Below, piece after piece: positions 10,213 to 21,125 of a DNA stretch of 64,000 nt. The notes beneath the pieces are model-generated. The model saw nothing but the letters and a program-made list of their open reading frames with translations, was not told the origin of the DNA and did not search any database. A program made the position numbers and the translations under genes. Source of the stretch: Cannabis sativa. Its lineage: Eukaryota > Streptophyta > Magnoliopsida > Rosales > Cannabaceae. Each line of letters starts with the position of its first letter. The stretch's first letter is position 1. Where the stretch lies: the NCBI RefSeq assembly GCF_029168945.1, contig NC_083601.1, positions 71,165,595 to 71,229,594 on the forward strand. Direction: 5' to 3'.

Positions 10213-12110
10213 TGTTGGGTTTTATGCCCTAAATAAAACTCATTTCAATATAATCAGATTTACTTATTAATATAGATCAGAAATAACATTTAATGTTGTC
10301 ATGGTTCACATGATTTATTTCATTATTATATGTACATAATGTATAAATTCATCTGAAACCCTTTTCACATACTTGATCCTGTATATTGTGCTGTCAACAC
10401 ATTGGAAAGTAAACATGACTATGTGAATAAAGTTTCCTAGATTTATCAGACACAGAGTTTTACTGATATGATAATCTACAACAAGAGTTTACTTGCATTT
10501 GGAGAAATGCTATGTTCTTTCCAGAACATTGGTTAAAGTAAAGCTCAGGTTGGATGCATGGAGTATGCATCGGAAGAAACCGATATTGAACTTTAACTTA
10601 GATTTATTAAACTTACCGTAAAATCTATTCAAGTAAATATCGCCTAGTTCATCCTAGATCAAATGATCTTAATCCTGTTATGATTAGGCTCGATCTCAGG
10701 AGGCTATTCGTGTTCTTTGATTTGTTAGTTAAGCCTACTTTTAGGTCAGGGTGATACGTACATTTTGGGAACACGGTAGTGGAATTGAGTGGGAGCGCTA
10801 ACATAAACATGGAATCTATAGCTTCAATCTGGCGAATAGTAAGTAAAGGATGATCTCCTTTGAGCTTGACCAAACGAACATAAATGGTGGAGTACTCATT
10901 TCACATAAGCTGAAATATCATTTATACGGGGTCAAGTGTTTTAAGGATAAAATACATAGTAGGGTGTTACGGTAATCTAATCCCTTTACAGTGTAGATCA
11001 TTCATATAGAGGATCATTGATCACATTAGGATTATAACAATGGATAACTTATGATGCGTCTATATGGTGGAACATACAGAGCATTCTATTATACTGAGAG
11101 TGCAATTCTAAGTTCTATGCGTGGGTTCAACGAAGAATTAATAAGTTAGTGAATTTTAGTAATAAATTCCTGATCTACTTTTTGGAAGCTCGGTTATATA
11201 GACCCATGGTCCCCGCACTAGTTGAGATAATATTGCTTGTAAGACTCATATAATTGGTTTTGATCAATCAATTATAATTCTCAATTTAGACTATGTCTAT
11301 TTGTGAATTTTTCACTAAGTAAGGACGAAATTGTAAAGAAAGAGTTTTAGGGGCATATTTGTTAATTATGATACTTTGTATGGTTCAATTAATAAATATA
11401 ATAAACGACAATATTATTTAATAATTATTTATAGTTATTAAATAGTTAGAATTGACATTTAAATGGTTGAATTTGAATATTGGCGTTTTTGAGAAAGTCA
11501 GATGCAGAAAAGATAAAACTGCAAATTTGCAAAAAGTGAGGCCCAAATCCACTTTGCATGGCCGACCACTTTTGTAGGGAATTTAAACAGATATTTTCAT
11601 TATTTTAATGCCAAATAATTCAAACCTAACCCTAGTGGAATGCTATAAATAGATAGTGAAGGCTTCAGGAAATTTACACTTAAATTTTCTATTTTTCCCT
11701 TCGGAGAAAAACATGAGCCTTTCTCTCTCCCTATCTTTAGCCGCCACTTCTTCTTTCTCTTCCCTCTTGAATTTTGAAATTCTTAGTGTTAGAGTAGTGC
11801 CCACACACAGCATGTGATACCTCAATCATAGTGAGGAAGATCGTGAAGAAAGACTTTCAGCAAGAAGGAGTTTCAGCACTAAAGAATCAGAGAAAGAGAT
11901 CCAGGTTCAGATATTGATAATGCTCTGCTACAGAAAGGAATCAAGGGCTAGATATCTGAACGGAAGGAGTCATTATATTCCTCTGCACCCAATGTAAGGT
12001 TTACTAAACTTTATATGTGTTTATTTCATCGTTTTAGAAAGTTCATATTTAGGGTGTTAATCAACATACTTGTGAGTAGATCTAAGATCCTGGTAAAATA
12101 ATTTCCAACA
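10213..12110 (+). mobile_element. Family L LTR, plus arm of the inverted-LTR element
   Basis: Complete 1898-base LTR from TGTTGGGTTTTATGCCC to ATAATTTCCAACA, with a polypurine tract immediately left, so a 3' LTR. A TATA box (CTATAAATAG) is at 11643-11652. The right flank is TAAAT (12111-12115). It shares private variants with the minus-strand LTR at 6538-7705. Confidence 0.92.
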
Positions 12111-12574
12111 TAAATGTGTAATTTAGTTTTATTGGGTAGATGTATTTATCTTTTAAAAGTTAGTATTTTTTATGAAAGAATTTGTATTCCTTCCACTATA
12201 TGTTAGACAACCCAGTAAAAAAAATTATATGGATACAATAGTTCTTTTTATTTTTCTTATTTCATTATCAAGAAATTTTATTTAGCCTAGAGAAAGTCAA
12301 AAGATTCAAAACATCACAATATTAGTAAAGAAAACTAATGACAAAACCAATATTTGATTTGAAGCATACCCATGAAGCCAGCATGTGAGCTGTAATTGCA
12401 TTCGTCAAATTATTAAGAGCAGAGAATAAATGATCTATTGCAACGTTAATTACAACAAATCTTGTATTAAGATTGGGCTTTTATAATCTATTTTGGACTT
12501 CTCTTATTTGTGATGTTTTCAGCTTTGTATATGTACCTTACTTTTCCAATGAGAATTTTACCATTTTTCTAATA
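12111..12574. other. Unassigned AT-rich sequence, possibly a Ty1/copia LTR
   Basis: The only sizeable stretch not matched to another part of the window. It ends at a primer-binding-like site followed by a gag leader, so its right part should be a copia 5' LTR. A candidate left edge is TGTTAGACAA at 12201. The expected CA end is not clear (TTTTTCTAATA precedes the site), so the boundaries are unproven. No gene seen. Confidence 0.4.
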
Positions 12575-12586
12575 TGGTATCAGATG
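12575..12586 (+). other. Primer-binding-like site of a Ty1/copia element
   Basis: TGGTATCAGATG: the first ten bases match the initiator tRNA-Met complement. It sits ~100 bases before the leader of a copia gag, the expected order. Confidence 0.7.
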
Positions 12587-12765
12587 ACATATACTCCTCA
12601 TTCTAACAACTTTTCTCTCTCAAAACCCTAATCGCCATAGTTCAGACGCGAGGTGCTCTCTGTCTCTCGCCGGCCGTCGCTGCCGTTGCTGTCGATCCCC
12701 ACTCTTCCCCTATTGAAGCTTCACACCAGGTTCCTCTTGTAGCTCAGGCGTCTTTTCCAGCACCT

Positions 12766-13264
12766 TTGCTGATCTTTGAATGTCCGTCTTCAACAGCTCC
12801 GTTTGTCTCCCCTACATCGACGATCGTCTCTACTGAAATCTTGACCACCGGTGCTTCATCTCCACCGATCGCTCCGCTACCACCTGAAATCTTGACCAAT
12901 GGTGTTTCGTCTACGTCAACCATTCTGCTGCCATCTCCGTGTCCTCCTGGATTGTCTTCTTTGCCATTCTTCACATCCATTCTTCTGATGAGCTTCACAT
13001 CGGTGTCTTCGGTTTTCTCTAGTTTTTCAGCTCATCCTCCCGTGGCTCCAACGACATCTCTCTCTCTTTTCCACCTGACTTTCGTATTTTTGATACTCCT
13101 CTTATGAATCTTGATCGACCTTCCATTGATGAACGCAATCCATATCATCTCGAAACTGGAGACAACCTAAATTTCCTCATTGTTCCCTTCCAATTGATTG
13201 GCCAAGATTATTTCCAGTCATGGAAGCGCGCTGCCACGATCAATCTGACTACCAAGAATAAAAC
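12766..13264 (+). pseudogene. gag: Ty1/copia gag, N-terminal fragment
   Basis: The diagnostic part lies in the frame open from 13023 to 13264, with an ATG at 13104. It reads NPYHLETGDN, then IGQDYFQSWKRAATINLT and TKNK. This is the conserved start of plant copia Gag (Retrotran_gag_3 type; the family pattern is NPYxLxxxDN...Y..W.RAM...L..KNK). Upstream, 12766-13107 is open in another frame and encodes a Ser/Pro/Thr-rich stretch, as such Gag N-termini often do. A frameshift somewhere in the overlap 13023-13107 probably separates the two. After KNKT the gene is cut at 13265 by the gypsy-3 LTR. It is distinct from family L and is the oldest visible layer of this nest. Confidence 0.75.
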
Positions 13265-13549
13265 TGTAACACCCTAACTAATTTAGGCGTGTTAGCATGA
13301 TATTTAATATACTGTGCAGCTCGCTGCTAATGAACGAGATTAATGAAAAACGTGATCAATAAAAATTTATTTATTTACTTAGAAACTTAAAGTAATACAT
13401 TTATAAAATCTCGGGATCCCGTTTACAAAATACATGTACAAAAGTTTGCTATTCATATACAAAAGTTTTTTCGCCTAGCAACTATACAACACAAAGCCTT
13501 GATGTCTCAAAGATCGTACGCTCTTGGCCTAACCGCCCTGACATGTACA
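13265..13549 (-). mobile_element. Gypsy-3 LTR fragment (outer end of a 3' LTR)
   Basis: Begins TGTAACACCCTAACTAATTTAGGCG and resembles the first ~285 bases of the gypsy-1 LTR (4160 and following), with scattered differences. Copia gag, not a primer-binding site, lies to its left, so this is the outer edge of a 3' LTR of a minus-strand gypsy element. Left flank AAAAC (13260-13264) is the candidate target duplication. It is cut at 13550 by the subfamily B LTR; the remainder is not in the window. Confidence 0.85.
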
Positions 13550-14825
13550 TGTTGGAAATATTTTACCAGTATCTAGATTTACTACCATGTATGTTTCATT
13601 AACATCCTAATATGAATTCTAAAACAATGAAATAAACACATATAAAGTTTAGGAAACCTTACATTGGGTGCAGCGGAATATAATGACTCCTTCCGTTCAG
13701 ATCTCTAGCCCTTGATTCCTTTCTGTAGCAGAACATAATCAAGATCTGAACCTGGATCTTTTTCTCTCCTTCTTTGATGCTGATTCTCCTTCTTGTTGAT
13801 TGGATTCTACACAATCTTCCACACTATGATTGAGATACCACTTGATGTGTGTGGGCACTACTCTATCACTAGGGTATTTTGAAATTGAAGAGAAGAAAAG
13901 AGAAGAGAGAGGGGCGGCTTTCAATAGAATACGAGGCTAGGTTTTCTCTGAAAGAAACAATATGAAAAGTCATAGTTTCCTGAAGCCATCATTTTCTATT
14001 TATAGAAAGCCATCTAGGTTTAGGGTTTGAATTGTATAGCATTAAAATAATAAAAAATATAAATGGTAAAATTTTAATCATAGTGGCCGGCCATATAAGG
14101 ATAATGGGCCTCACTTTGTAATTTTGCTATTTTGTCATTTCTCAATCCCATTTTCTCAAAAAGGCCAATTTTCCAATTTAACCATTTAAATGTCAATTCT
14201 AATTATTTAATAACTAAAAATTAATTATTAAATAACATTGTCATTTAATATATTTATTAATTAAACATATAAAGTCACTTAATTAATAAATAAACATAGA
14301 ATCTCTTTTCTTTACAATTTCGCCCTTACTTAGTGAAAATTCATAAAGTAGACATAGTCTAACTTTAGAATTATAATTGATTAATTAAAATCAATTAACT
14401 GAGTCTTACAAGCAGTATGGTCTCAACTAGTATGGGGACCATGGGCCTATATAACCGAGCTTCCAATAAGTCGAACCGAATTTACCAAGTAAATTCCCTA
14501 ACTTATTAATTCCTTATTGAATCCACACTTAGAACTTGGAATTGCACTCTCAGTCATATAGAACGCTCTATTTGTTCCACGATATAGATACACTATTAAT
14601 TATCCATTGTTATAATCCTAATTTGATCAATGACCCTCTAATAGATGATCTACATTGAATAGGAACTAAATTACCGTTACACCTTCAATGTGTTTTATCC
14701 TTAAAACACTTAGCTCCGTATAAATGATATTTCAGCGAAGTGAAATGAGATCTCAACCATTTATCTCTGTTTAGCCAAGCTCGAAGGATATCATCGTTTC
14801 ACTTCTAAATTCCTATAGAAGTTAT
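13550..14825 (-). mobile_element. 3' LTR of the subfamily B element, first part
   Basis: Begins TGTTGGAAATATTTTACCAG and differs from the other family L LTRs along its length (for example CTAGATTTACTACCATG for CTTAGATCTACTCACAAG), defining subfamily B. TATA box on the minus strand at 13996-14005. Interrupted at 14825 by the plus-strand element L3 and resumes at 44577. The two parts total ~1.88 kb, a full LTR. The left flank GTACA (13545-13549) lies in the gypsy-3 LTR. Confidence 0.9.
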
Positions 14826-16705
14826 TGTTGGGTTTTATGCCCTAAATAAAACTTATTTCAATATAATCAGATTTACTTATTAATATAGATCAGAAATAAC
14901 ATTTAATGTTGCATGGTTCACATGATTTATTTCATGATTATATTTACATAATGTATGAATTCATCTGAAACCCTTTTCACATACTTGATCCTGTTTATTG
15001 TGCTGTCAACACATTGGAAAGTAAACATGACTATGTGAATAAAGTTTCCTAGATTTATCAAACACAGGGTTTTACTGATATGATAATCTACAACAGAGTT
15101 TACTTGCATTTGGAGAAGTGCTATGTTCTTTCCAGAGCATTGGTTAAAGTAAAGCTCAGGTTGGATGCATGGAGTATGCATCGGAAGGGACCGATATTGA
15201 ACTTTGACTTAGATTTTAAAAACTTACCGTAATATCTATTCAAGTAAATATCGCCTAGTTGATCCTAGATCAAATGATCTTAATCCTGTTATGATTAGGC
15301 TCAATCTTAAGAGGCTATTCGTGTTCTTTGATTTGTTAGTTAAGCCTACTTTTAGGTCAGGGTGATACGTACATTTTGGGAACACGGTAGTGCAATTGAG
15401 TGGGAGCGCTAACATAAACATGGAATCTATAGCTTCTGTTTGGCGAATAGTAAGTAAAGGATGATCTCCTTCGAGCTTGAGCAAACGAAAATAAATGGTG
15501 GAGATCTCATTTCACATAAGCTGAAATATCATTTATACGGGGTTAAGTGTTTTAAGGATTAAATACATTGTAGGGTGTAACGGTAATCTAATCCATTTAC
15601 AGTGTAGATCATTCATATAGAGGATCATTGATCAAATTAGGATTATAACAATGGATAACTAATGATGTGTCTATATGGTAGAACATATAGAACATTCTAT
15701 ATACTGAGAGTGCAATTCTAAGTTCTATGTGTGGATTCAACGAAGAATTAATAAGTTAGTGAATTTTAGTAATAAATTCTTGATCTACTTATTGGAAGCT
15801 CGGTTATATAGACCCATGGTCCCCGCACTAGTTGAGATAATATTGCTTGTAAGACTCATATAATTGGTTTTGATTAATCAATTATAATTCTCAAATTAGA
15901 CTATGTCTATTTGTGAATTTTTCACTAAGTAAGGGCGAAATTGTAAAGAAAGAGTTTTAGGGGCATATTTGTTAATTATGATACTTTGTATGGTTCAATT
16001 AATAAATATGATAAATGACAATATTATTTAATAACTATTTATAGTTATTAAATAGTTAGAATTGGCATTTAAATGGTTGAATTTTAAAATTGGCGTTTTT
16101 GAGAAAATCAGATGCAGAAAAGATAAAACTGCAAATTTACAAAAAGTGAGTCAAAAATCCACTATGCATGGCCGGCCACTTTTGTAGGGAATTTAAACTG
16201 ATATTTTCATTATTTTAATGCCAAATAATTCAAACCTAACCCTAGTCGAATGCTATAAATAGATAGTGAAGGCTTTAGGAAAATTACACTTCTGATTCAG
16301 AAAAAAACTGAGCCTCTCTCTCTCCCTATCTTTAGCCGCCACTTCCCTCTTCTTTTCTTCTTCAATATTTCAAAATTCTTAGTTTGAGAATAGTGCCCAC
16401 ACACAGCAAGTGATACCTCAACCATAGTGAGGAAGATCGTGAAGAAAGACTTTCAGCAAAAGGAGTTTTAGCATCAAAGATTCAGTGAAAGAGATCCAGG
16501 TTCAGATATTGATAATGCTCTGCTACAGAAAGGAATCAAGGGCTAGATATCTGAACGGAAGGAGTCATATTATTCCGCTGCACCCAATGTAAGGTTTCTC
16601 AAACTTTATATGTGTTTATTTCATCGTTTTAGAAAGTTCATATTTAGGGTGTTAATCAACATACTTGTGAGTAGATCAAAGATCCTGGTAAAATAATTTC
16701 TAACA
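14826..16705 (+). mobile_element. 5' LTR of L3
   Basis: 1880 bases from TGTTGGGTTTTATGCCC to ATAATTTCTAACA. The 3' LTR of the same element also ends in CTAACA instead of the usual CCAACA, which supports the pairing. A primer-binding site follows. Confidence 0.95.
16253..16262 (+). promoter_or_regulatory. TATA box of the L3 5' LTR
   Basis: CTATAAATAG about 1.43 kb into the LTR, followed by the conserved GATAGTGAAGGCTT. Equivalent positions are 11643, 44125 and 53211 in the other plus-strand LTRs. Confidence 0.65.
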
Positions 16706-16707
16706 AC

Positions 16708-16720
16708 TGGCCTCAGAGCC
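16708..16720 (+). other. Primer-binding site of L3 (altered)
   Basis: TGGCCTCAGAGCC, which differs at two adjacent bases from the canonical TGGTATCAGAGCC of E1. The same change occurs in the plus-strand copy at 53680-53692, so it is shared by descent and not private damage. Confidence 0.85.
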
Positions 16721-17010
16721 ATGGTAATTGATTTTCTTGCAAGAAATTTGGACTTTAAAACGATTGTTTGATGTTTTGGATGGTATCATGTTGTATTGAG
16801 TGTTATTTGATGATTGATTGATGTTTGTAAATTTTCGTGAAAAATAATTGAATATCTGTTTCTGGAATTATTTTTATTGGATAGTATGGAAAAAATTAAG
16901 CAAGTTACCTTTTTACAGAACTCAATTTCGATTTAATTTGAATTAGTTATGATTTTTTGAAGTTTCAAAAAATCGGGGTTGAGCAGCACAAACACCCCTT
17001 GCGCGCGCGC

Positions 17011-17036
17011 GGACGGGTATGCAAAGCATCGCGTCC
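17011..17036 (+). other. Leader stem-loop, L3
   Basis: GGACGGGTATGC, loop AAA, GCATCGCGTCC: pairing GGAC/GTCC and ATGC/GCAT with a mismatch inside. It lies ~290 bases after the primer-binding site in an otherwise AT-rich leader. Equivalent stems are at 28957-28982, 51153-51177 and 54043-54068. Its position suits an RNA packaging or dimerisation element, but that is inference. Confidence 0.6.
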
Positions 17037-18526
17037 GTACAGCTTGCAACTTTTTCGTTTTTCTTCGTTTTTTCATGCTTTTTCATGGAATTAACTTCCA
17101 ATTTTTTGTATAGTTCTGTATTTATACATTTACTATTCTAATTCAATTCTAATTATCATAATTAAATTTATTAATATTTTTTAAATTTAATTCATGATAT
17201 TAGTGTAATTTGAATTTAAAAATACTTAGTATCTATCTTTTTTGCTTAATTATCTATCTTATTTTTAAATTTGATTATATCTTATCTTATTTTTAAATTT
17301 AAGGTCAGATTTTAAATTTTTAAATTAATTTTTTTTTATTAATAATTAGACCTTATTTAAATTTAAAATAAGATAACTATAATCATGTAATTTTAAATAG
17401 ATGTAAGATATTTTGCTAACTTTTAAATTTTGTTATTTTATTTATTTAAATTACATTTAAAATCTGAAAAAGATATTCATTTATCTTTTTTATTTTTTTT
17501 ATTTAATTTTTATTTATAAAATAACATTAAATTTTTTAAAAAGTAGTTAGCCAATTTTGAAATGATATTTAGGTTGGTTGAAACCTAATTTTTCAAAATT
17601 GTAGGTTTAATTTTAAATTTTTTTTAATTTAAATTTCGATTTTTTTTTTAAAATTTTCGAAAATAAATTTTTTATTTATTTAATTAAATAAATCCTACAT
17701 CCAACTATCCAGCTAACCTTGTTGCAGGAGTATGTGTTTTAGCTTGTTTGCAAGTTTTCAAAACCTATTATTGCTTGATTGCAAATAGCCATGGTTAACT
17801 TTTTGCCAGATCTAATGATCTGATGGCTCCCTTGGTCAAGTAAATAATTTGTAACCGGTATATTTACAATCTTCTTTCATCTGTGTATGACCTAGCAACA
17901 TGATAGGACCCATCCAAAGTGTGCGTGTGTGAGCCTATGTGTTTAATTTCATTATAGATGCATATAGGTTGTTGTTGCTAAATAAAATGTCATAGTTCTT
18001 GATAGATTTTATTTAGGCCCATTTAGTTTTTGGGCCTATTCAATTAATAATAGTTGTTCATTTTAAGGTTAAATTCCTCTCTTTTGGGCCTTGTGTGAGA
18101 GTTGGGAGCCATAGAAGTGGGTACGACATACTGAACCCAGTACCCCCTCACATGAACCACCCCAATTGTGAAGGCCCATTTGCCTAATTTGAACAACTGT
18201 ACTAGGTTAATTAAACTAGTTTAACCTAATAAAATTGATTAGCAACATAATTAATTTCATTTATTTTGAAATTAATTTAAGAAAATTATAGTTTAAAGAA
18301 TTTTTTATTCTAAGCTAAACTATATGTATTTTCTTGTATTTAATTAAATATAGAATTATAACCATCTAGATTCTTTCTAAAGCTTAATTTAAATTTTTCA
18401 TTAAATATTCCTATTTAAGTTGATATTTAGTTATCTACAACTAACCAACTTAAATCTGAATATCTTTTGAATTTAAAATTTCAAAATTACGTTGAGGAAT
18501 TTTAGGCATTGGTTATTAAGATTCTT

Positions 18527-18634
18527 TAGATATTTTTTAAGTTAATATCTTTTCGAATATTAACTTAAAATGGAATATTTTAGATATTTTTTAAGTTAAT
18601 ATCTTTTCGAATATTAACTTAAAATGGAATATTT
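18527..18634 (+). repeat. 54-base tandem duplication containing a hairpin
   Basis: Two adjacent copies start TAGATATTTT at 18527 and 18581. Each contains AAGTTAATAT, CTTTTCGA, ATATTAACTT, a perfect 10-base inverted repeat. The duplication is also in L4 (27422-27530, minus) and the copy at 55595-55703. In subfamily B (49575-49600) only a single shortened form remains. Confidence 0.9.
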
Positions 18635-19840
18635 TCAAATTAAGTGGTTACAACTTAATTTTTGATATTTAATTAAATTTAAATTTGAAAATATTTAAGT
18701 TCTTTTCTAATACAACTTAAATTAGATATTTTTTCAAATTTTGTGGAAAAGATACTTAGTCAAATAATATATTTTATAGATAGTTATTTCAAGGCTACTT
18801 ATTATTTCTAATATTAAATAGGAAAATATTATACATTGTGAAATTAATTATTTAAATAATTAATTTTGGTACAATTTATTTTAAATATTTTTCCTAGTAT
18901 TAAACTAGAGATTAATAATTAAGCTTCTCTACACTTAATTATTTATTTCTTTAATACATTTAATTAGTTTGAAAATTAAATATCTAAGTTGATTTTCATC
19001 ATGATACTTAAATATTTCTTTTTCATGACACTTAATTAAATAGAAAATTATTAATCAAATTTCGAAATTGCATTTATTAAATGCTGGAATTTCGAATTTT
19101 ATCTTGAAAAATAGATTAAGTTGTAAATTAATTATTTATTTTAATTAATTCTTGGACCAACTTAAATCAATGATTTTTTCATTTATTGATTAATTTAAAA
19201 TAAATGAATTAAAGTATATTATTAGAAATTGAATTAATTAGTCAAATGAAAATCTAGATAGATATTATCTGTTTTTGCTTGAAGTATTTTTCTAGTGTAT
19301 TTAATTAAATAGAAAATTCATATTTAAGTTGATTTTCATCATTATACTTAAATATTTGAAATTTTTCTTATATATTTAATTAAATAGGAAAATTATATTT
19401 TTTGTTGTAAAATAATTTTATTAATTAATTTTGGGCCAACATTAAATTAGAATAATTTTTCCAGGATTTATTTTTTATTTTAATATGCATTTTCGAAAAT
19501 TGTCTCCTTGAATACTTTAATTTTTCGAAATGCAATATATATTTGTAGAAAATTAAATTTGAGTTGTAAATTAATTTAAATTAATTTTGTAATAACTTAA
19601 ATTGAATATTTTTCTAAATATTTATTGGAAATTATTACTAAGATGGAAATAATTCATGTTATTTTCATATCCATCTAAGTAAAATTTATAAATATTAAAT
19701 TAAGATTTATATTTAGAATTTTTCATTCTAAATTTGAAATTTTAATTAAATAAATATATATTTAAAATAAATAGATTAGATAAAGAGAGTCAAAGAAAAT
19801 AAAACTCTCTTTAAATAATGAGCTTTATTATTAAGATATT

Positions 19841-20084
19841 CGATCTCCATTGTTGGTTTTACATCGCCAAGGATTTAGTGAGTAATCCTCCCTAATGGAG
19901 GAATGTTCATTAGCAATTTCGCACCGTTTAATCTCGAAAGACAAGTAGTTTGTAAGTGTTTTATATGGTATGGATCACCCTAATGGTGGCGACCATATTT
20001 GACTTGCAAATTATGAAACAATGGTGGAAGCTCATAAGATAGAATTGCCTTGACTCTCGCTTAAACAGGACAACGCTGAATTCC
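19841..20084 (+). repeat. Internal module 1 of a diverged direct duplication
   Basis: Begins CGATCTCCATTGTTGG and contains CCCTAATGGAGG, TTAATCTCGAAAGA and CCTTGACTCTCGC. It ends ACGCTGAATTCC. The same landmarks recur in the same order ~500 bases downstream (20345-20581), and both modules are kept in all family L copies. No coding frame is conserved. Confidence 0.7.
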
Positions 20085-20344
20085 AATCTTGATCGAATAA
20101 AAGGTTGCTAGAATGTTTAACATTTTAGATGAGCTGACAACTCTATTCAATGGATGGTAGCTTTGACTCTCGACTAAATGGGACACTGATATCAGTTTGT
20201 TGAAAACCTTGGAAATTATTTAGGATTGTATGTTTTAGTATTTTCACTTGTCATTCCTACTTCTATATGTTTAATAATTTCTTAATTGTGTATGAATTTA
20301 TATTGAACCATGTTATTTTCTGTTATTAAGTTGTAGTTTAATTT

Positions 20345-20581
20345 CGAATCTTCATTGTTGGTCTAACTTGGTTTGTTTATCTAATGAGATAAATCCCTAA
20401 TGGATTTTCACCATTAGACATACATAATAGTGTTAGATCTCGAAAGATAAATATTGTATATGCGACATCTAGCTGTTCATCAATTGATGACACCTTAGAC
20501 TAGTATTTTTACAATATGAAACAAGAAAATTATATAAATAAGATTACTTTGACTTTCGCTAATCGAAGCATCGTTGGATTC
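20345..20581 (+). repeat. Internal module 2 of a diverged direct duplication
   Basis: Begins CGAATCTTCATTGTTGG and contains CCCTAATGGATT, TTAGATCTCGAAAGA and CTTTGACTTTCGC. It ends TCGTTGGATTC. Counterpart of 19841-20084. A third copy of the TTGACTCTCG motif lies between them at 20166-20186. Confidence 0.7.
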
Positions 20582-21125
20582 TTATTTATAAACGAAATTA
20601 TCCTAATTCCTCTTAGCTTATTCATTTCGAATTAGCTCAATAACATATCATTGGATGAATGGTCTATAAATCATTTCATGTCATTCTATATTTTCTCTTA
20701 AGAAATTAAATGACGCATATGATTATAATCCCAAAATTCTATTCCCAATTGATATAAATCCTCAATCTTAGAAATCTCCTACTTGTATGGGAAAATCTAA
20801 CTAAGAGTTTAAAATTAGTAGTGGTGGTCCAAGAAAGAATTACTCATTATATTTGGTATAAATTTAAGTCTTTGAATTTGATTTTAGAATCCAAACAGAA
20901 ATTTTCTTATATTTCTAATTCCAGGATACAATACAGTTACACTTTCCAAGTGTTTAACATCCATCTTCTATTAATGGATTCAAACTGTATGGAATATGAG
21001 TTTGGTATTCTGTGACCAGGATCCACTTGCACTATTCTAAGAACTCTTTGATGTAACTAAACCTAAGTCATCAAAAGACACTACCACATTCTTTTTAATC
21101 TATGGCATTTGTATCTTGTTCATAT
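20582..21125 (+). pseudogene. L3 internal sequence ending in a copia pre-integrase relic
   Basis: The last ~40 bases (from 21089) encode WHLYLVH, the start of the copia GAG_pre-integrase motif (family pattern WHLRLGH). The motif continues across the L4 insertion at 40815 with SGFDKINLCKE-like codons in sister copies. The upstream part has one 64-codon open frame (20821-21015) that I cannot assign. Broken by element L4 at 21126. Confidence 0.65.

Larger units (their letters stand above)
16721..19840 (+). mobile_element. L3 leader and AT-rich internal region
   Basis: Begins with a leader containing the GC-rich stem-loop (17011-17036). A long AT-rich tract follows, then a less AT-rich block (about 17700-18200) with several GGGCC/GGCCC words and GAGTTGGGAGCCATAG, conserved in all copies. 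A further AT-rich tract carries a tandem hairpin repeat (18527-18634). I find no open frame that persists between copies and no gag. Function unknown. Confidence 0.8.

Noticed and set aside
20821..21015. 64-codon open frame in the L3 internal region
   Set aside because: Not kept in sister copies (for example the matching region at 58110-58330); no recognisable content.
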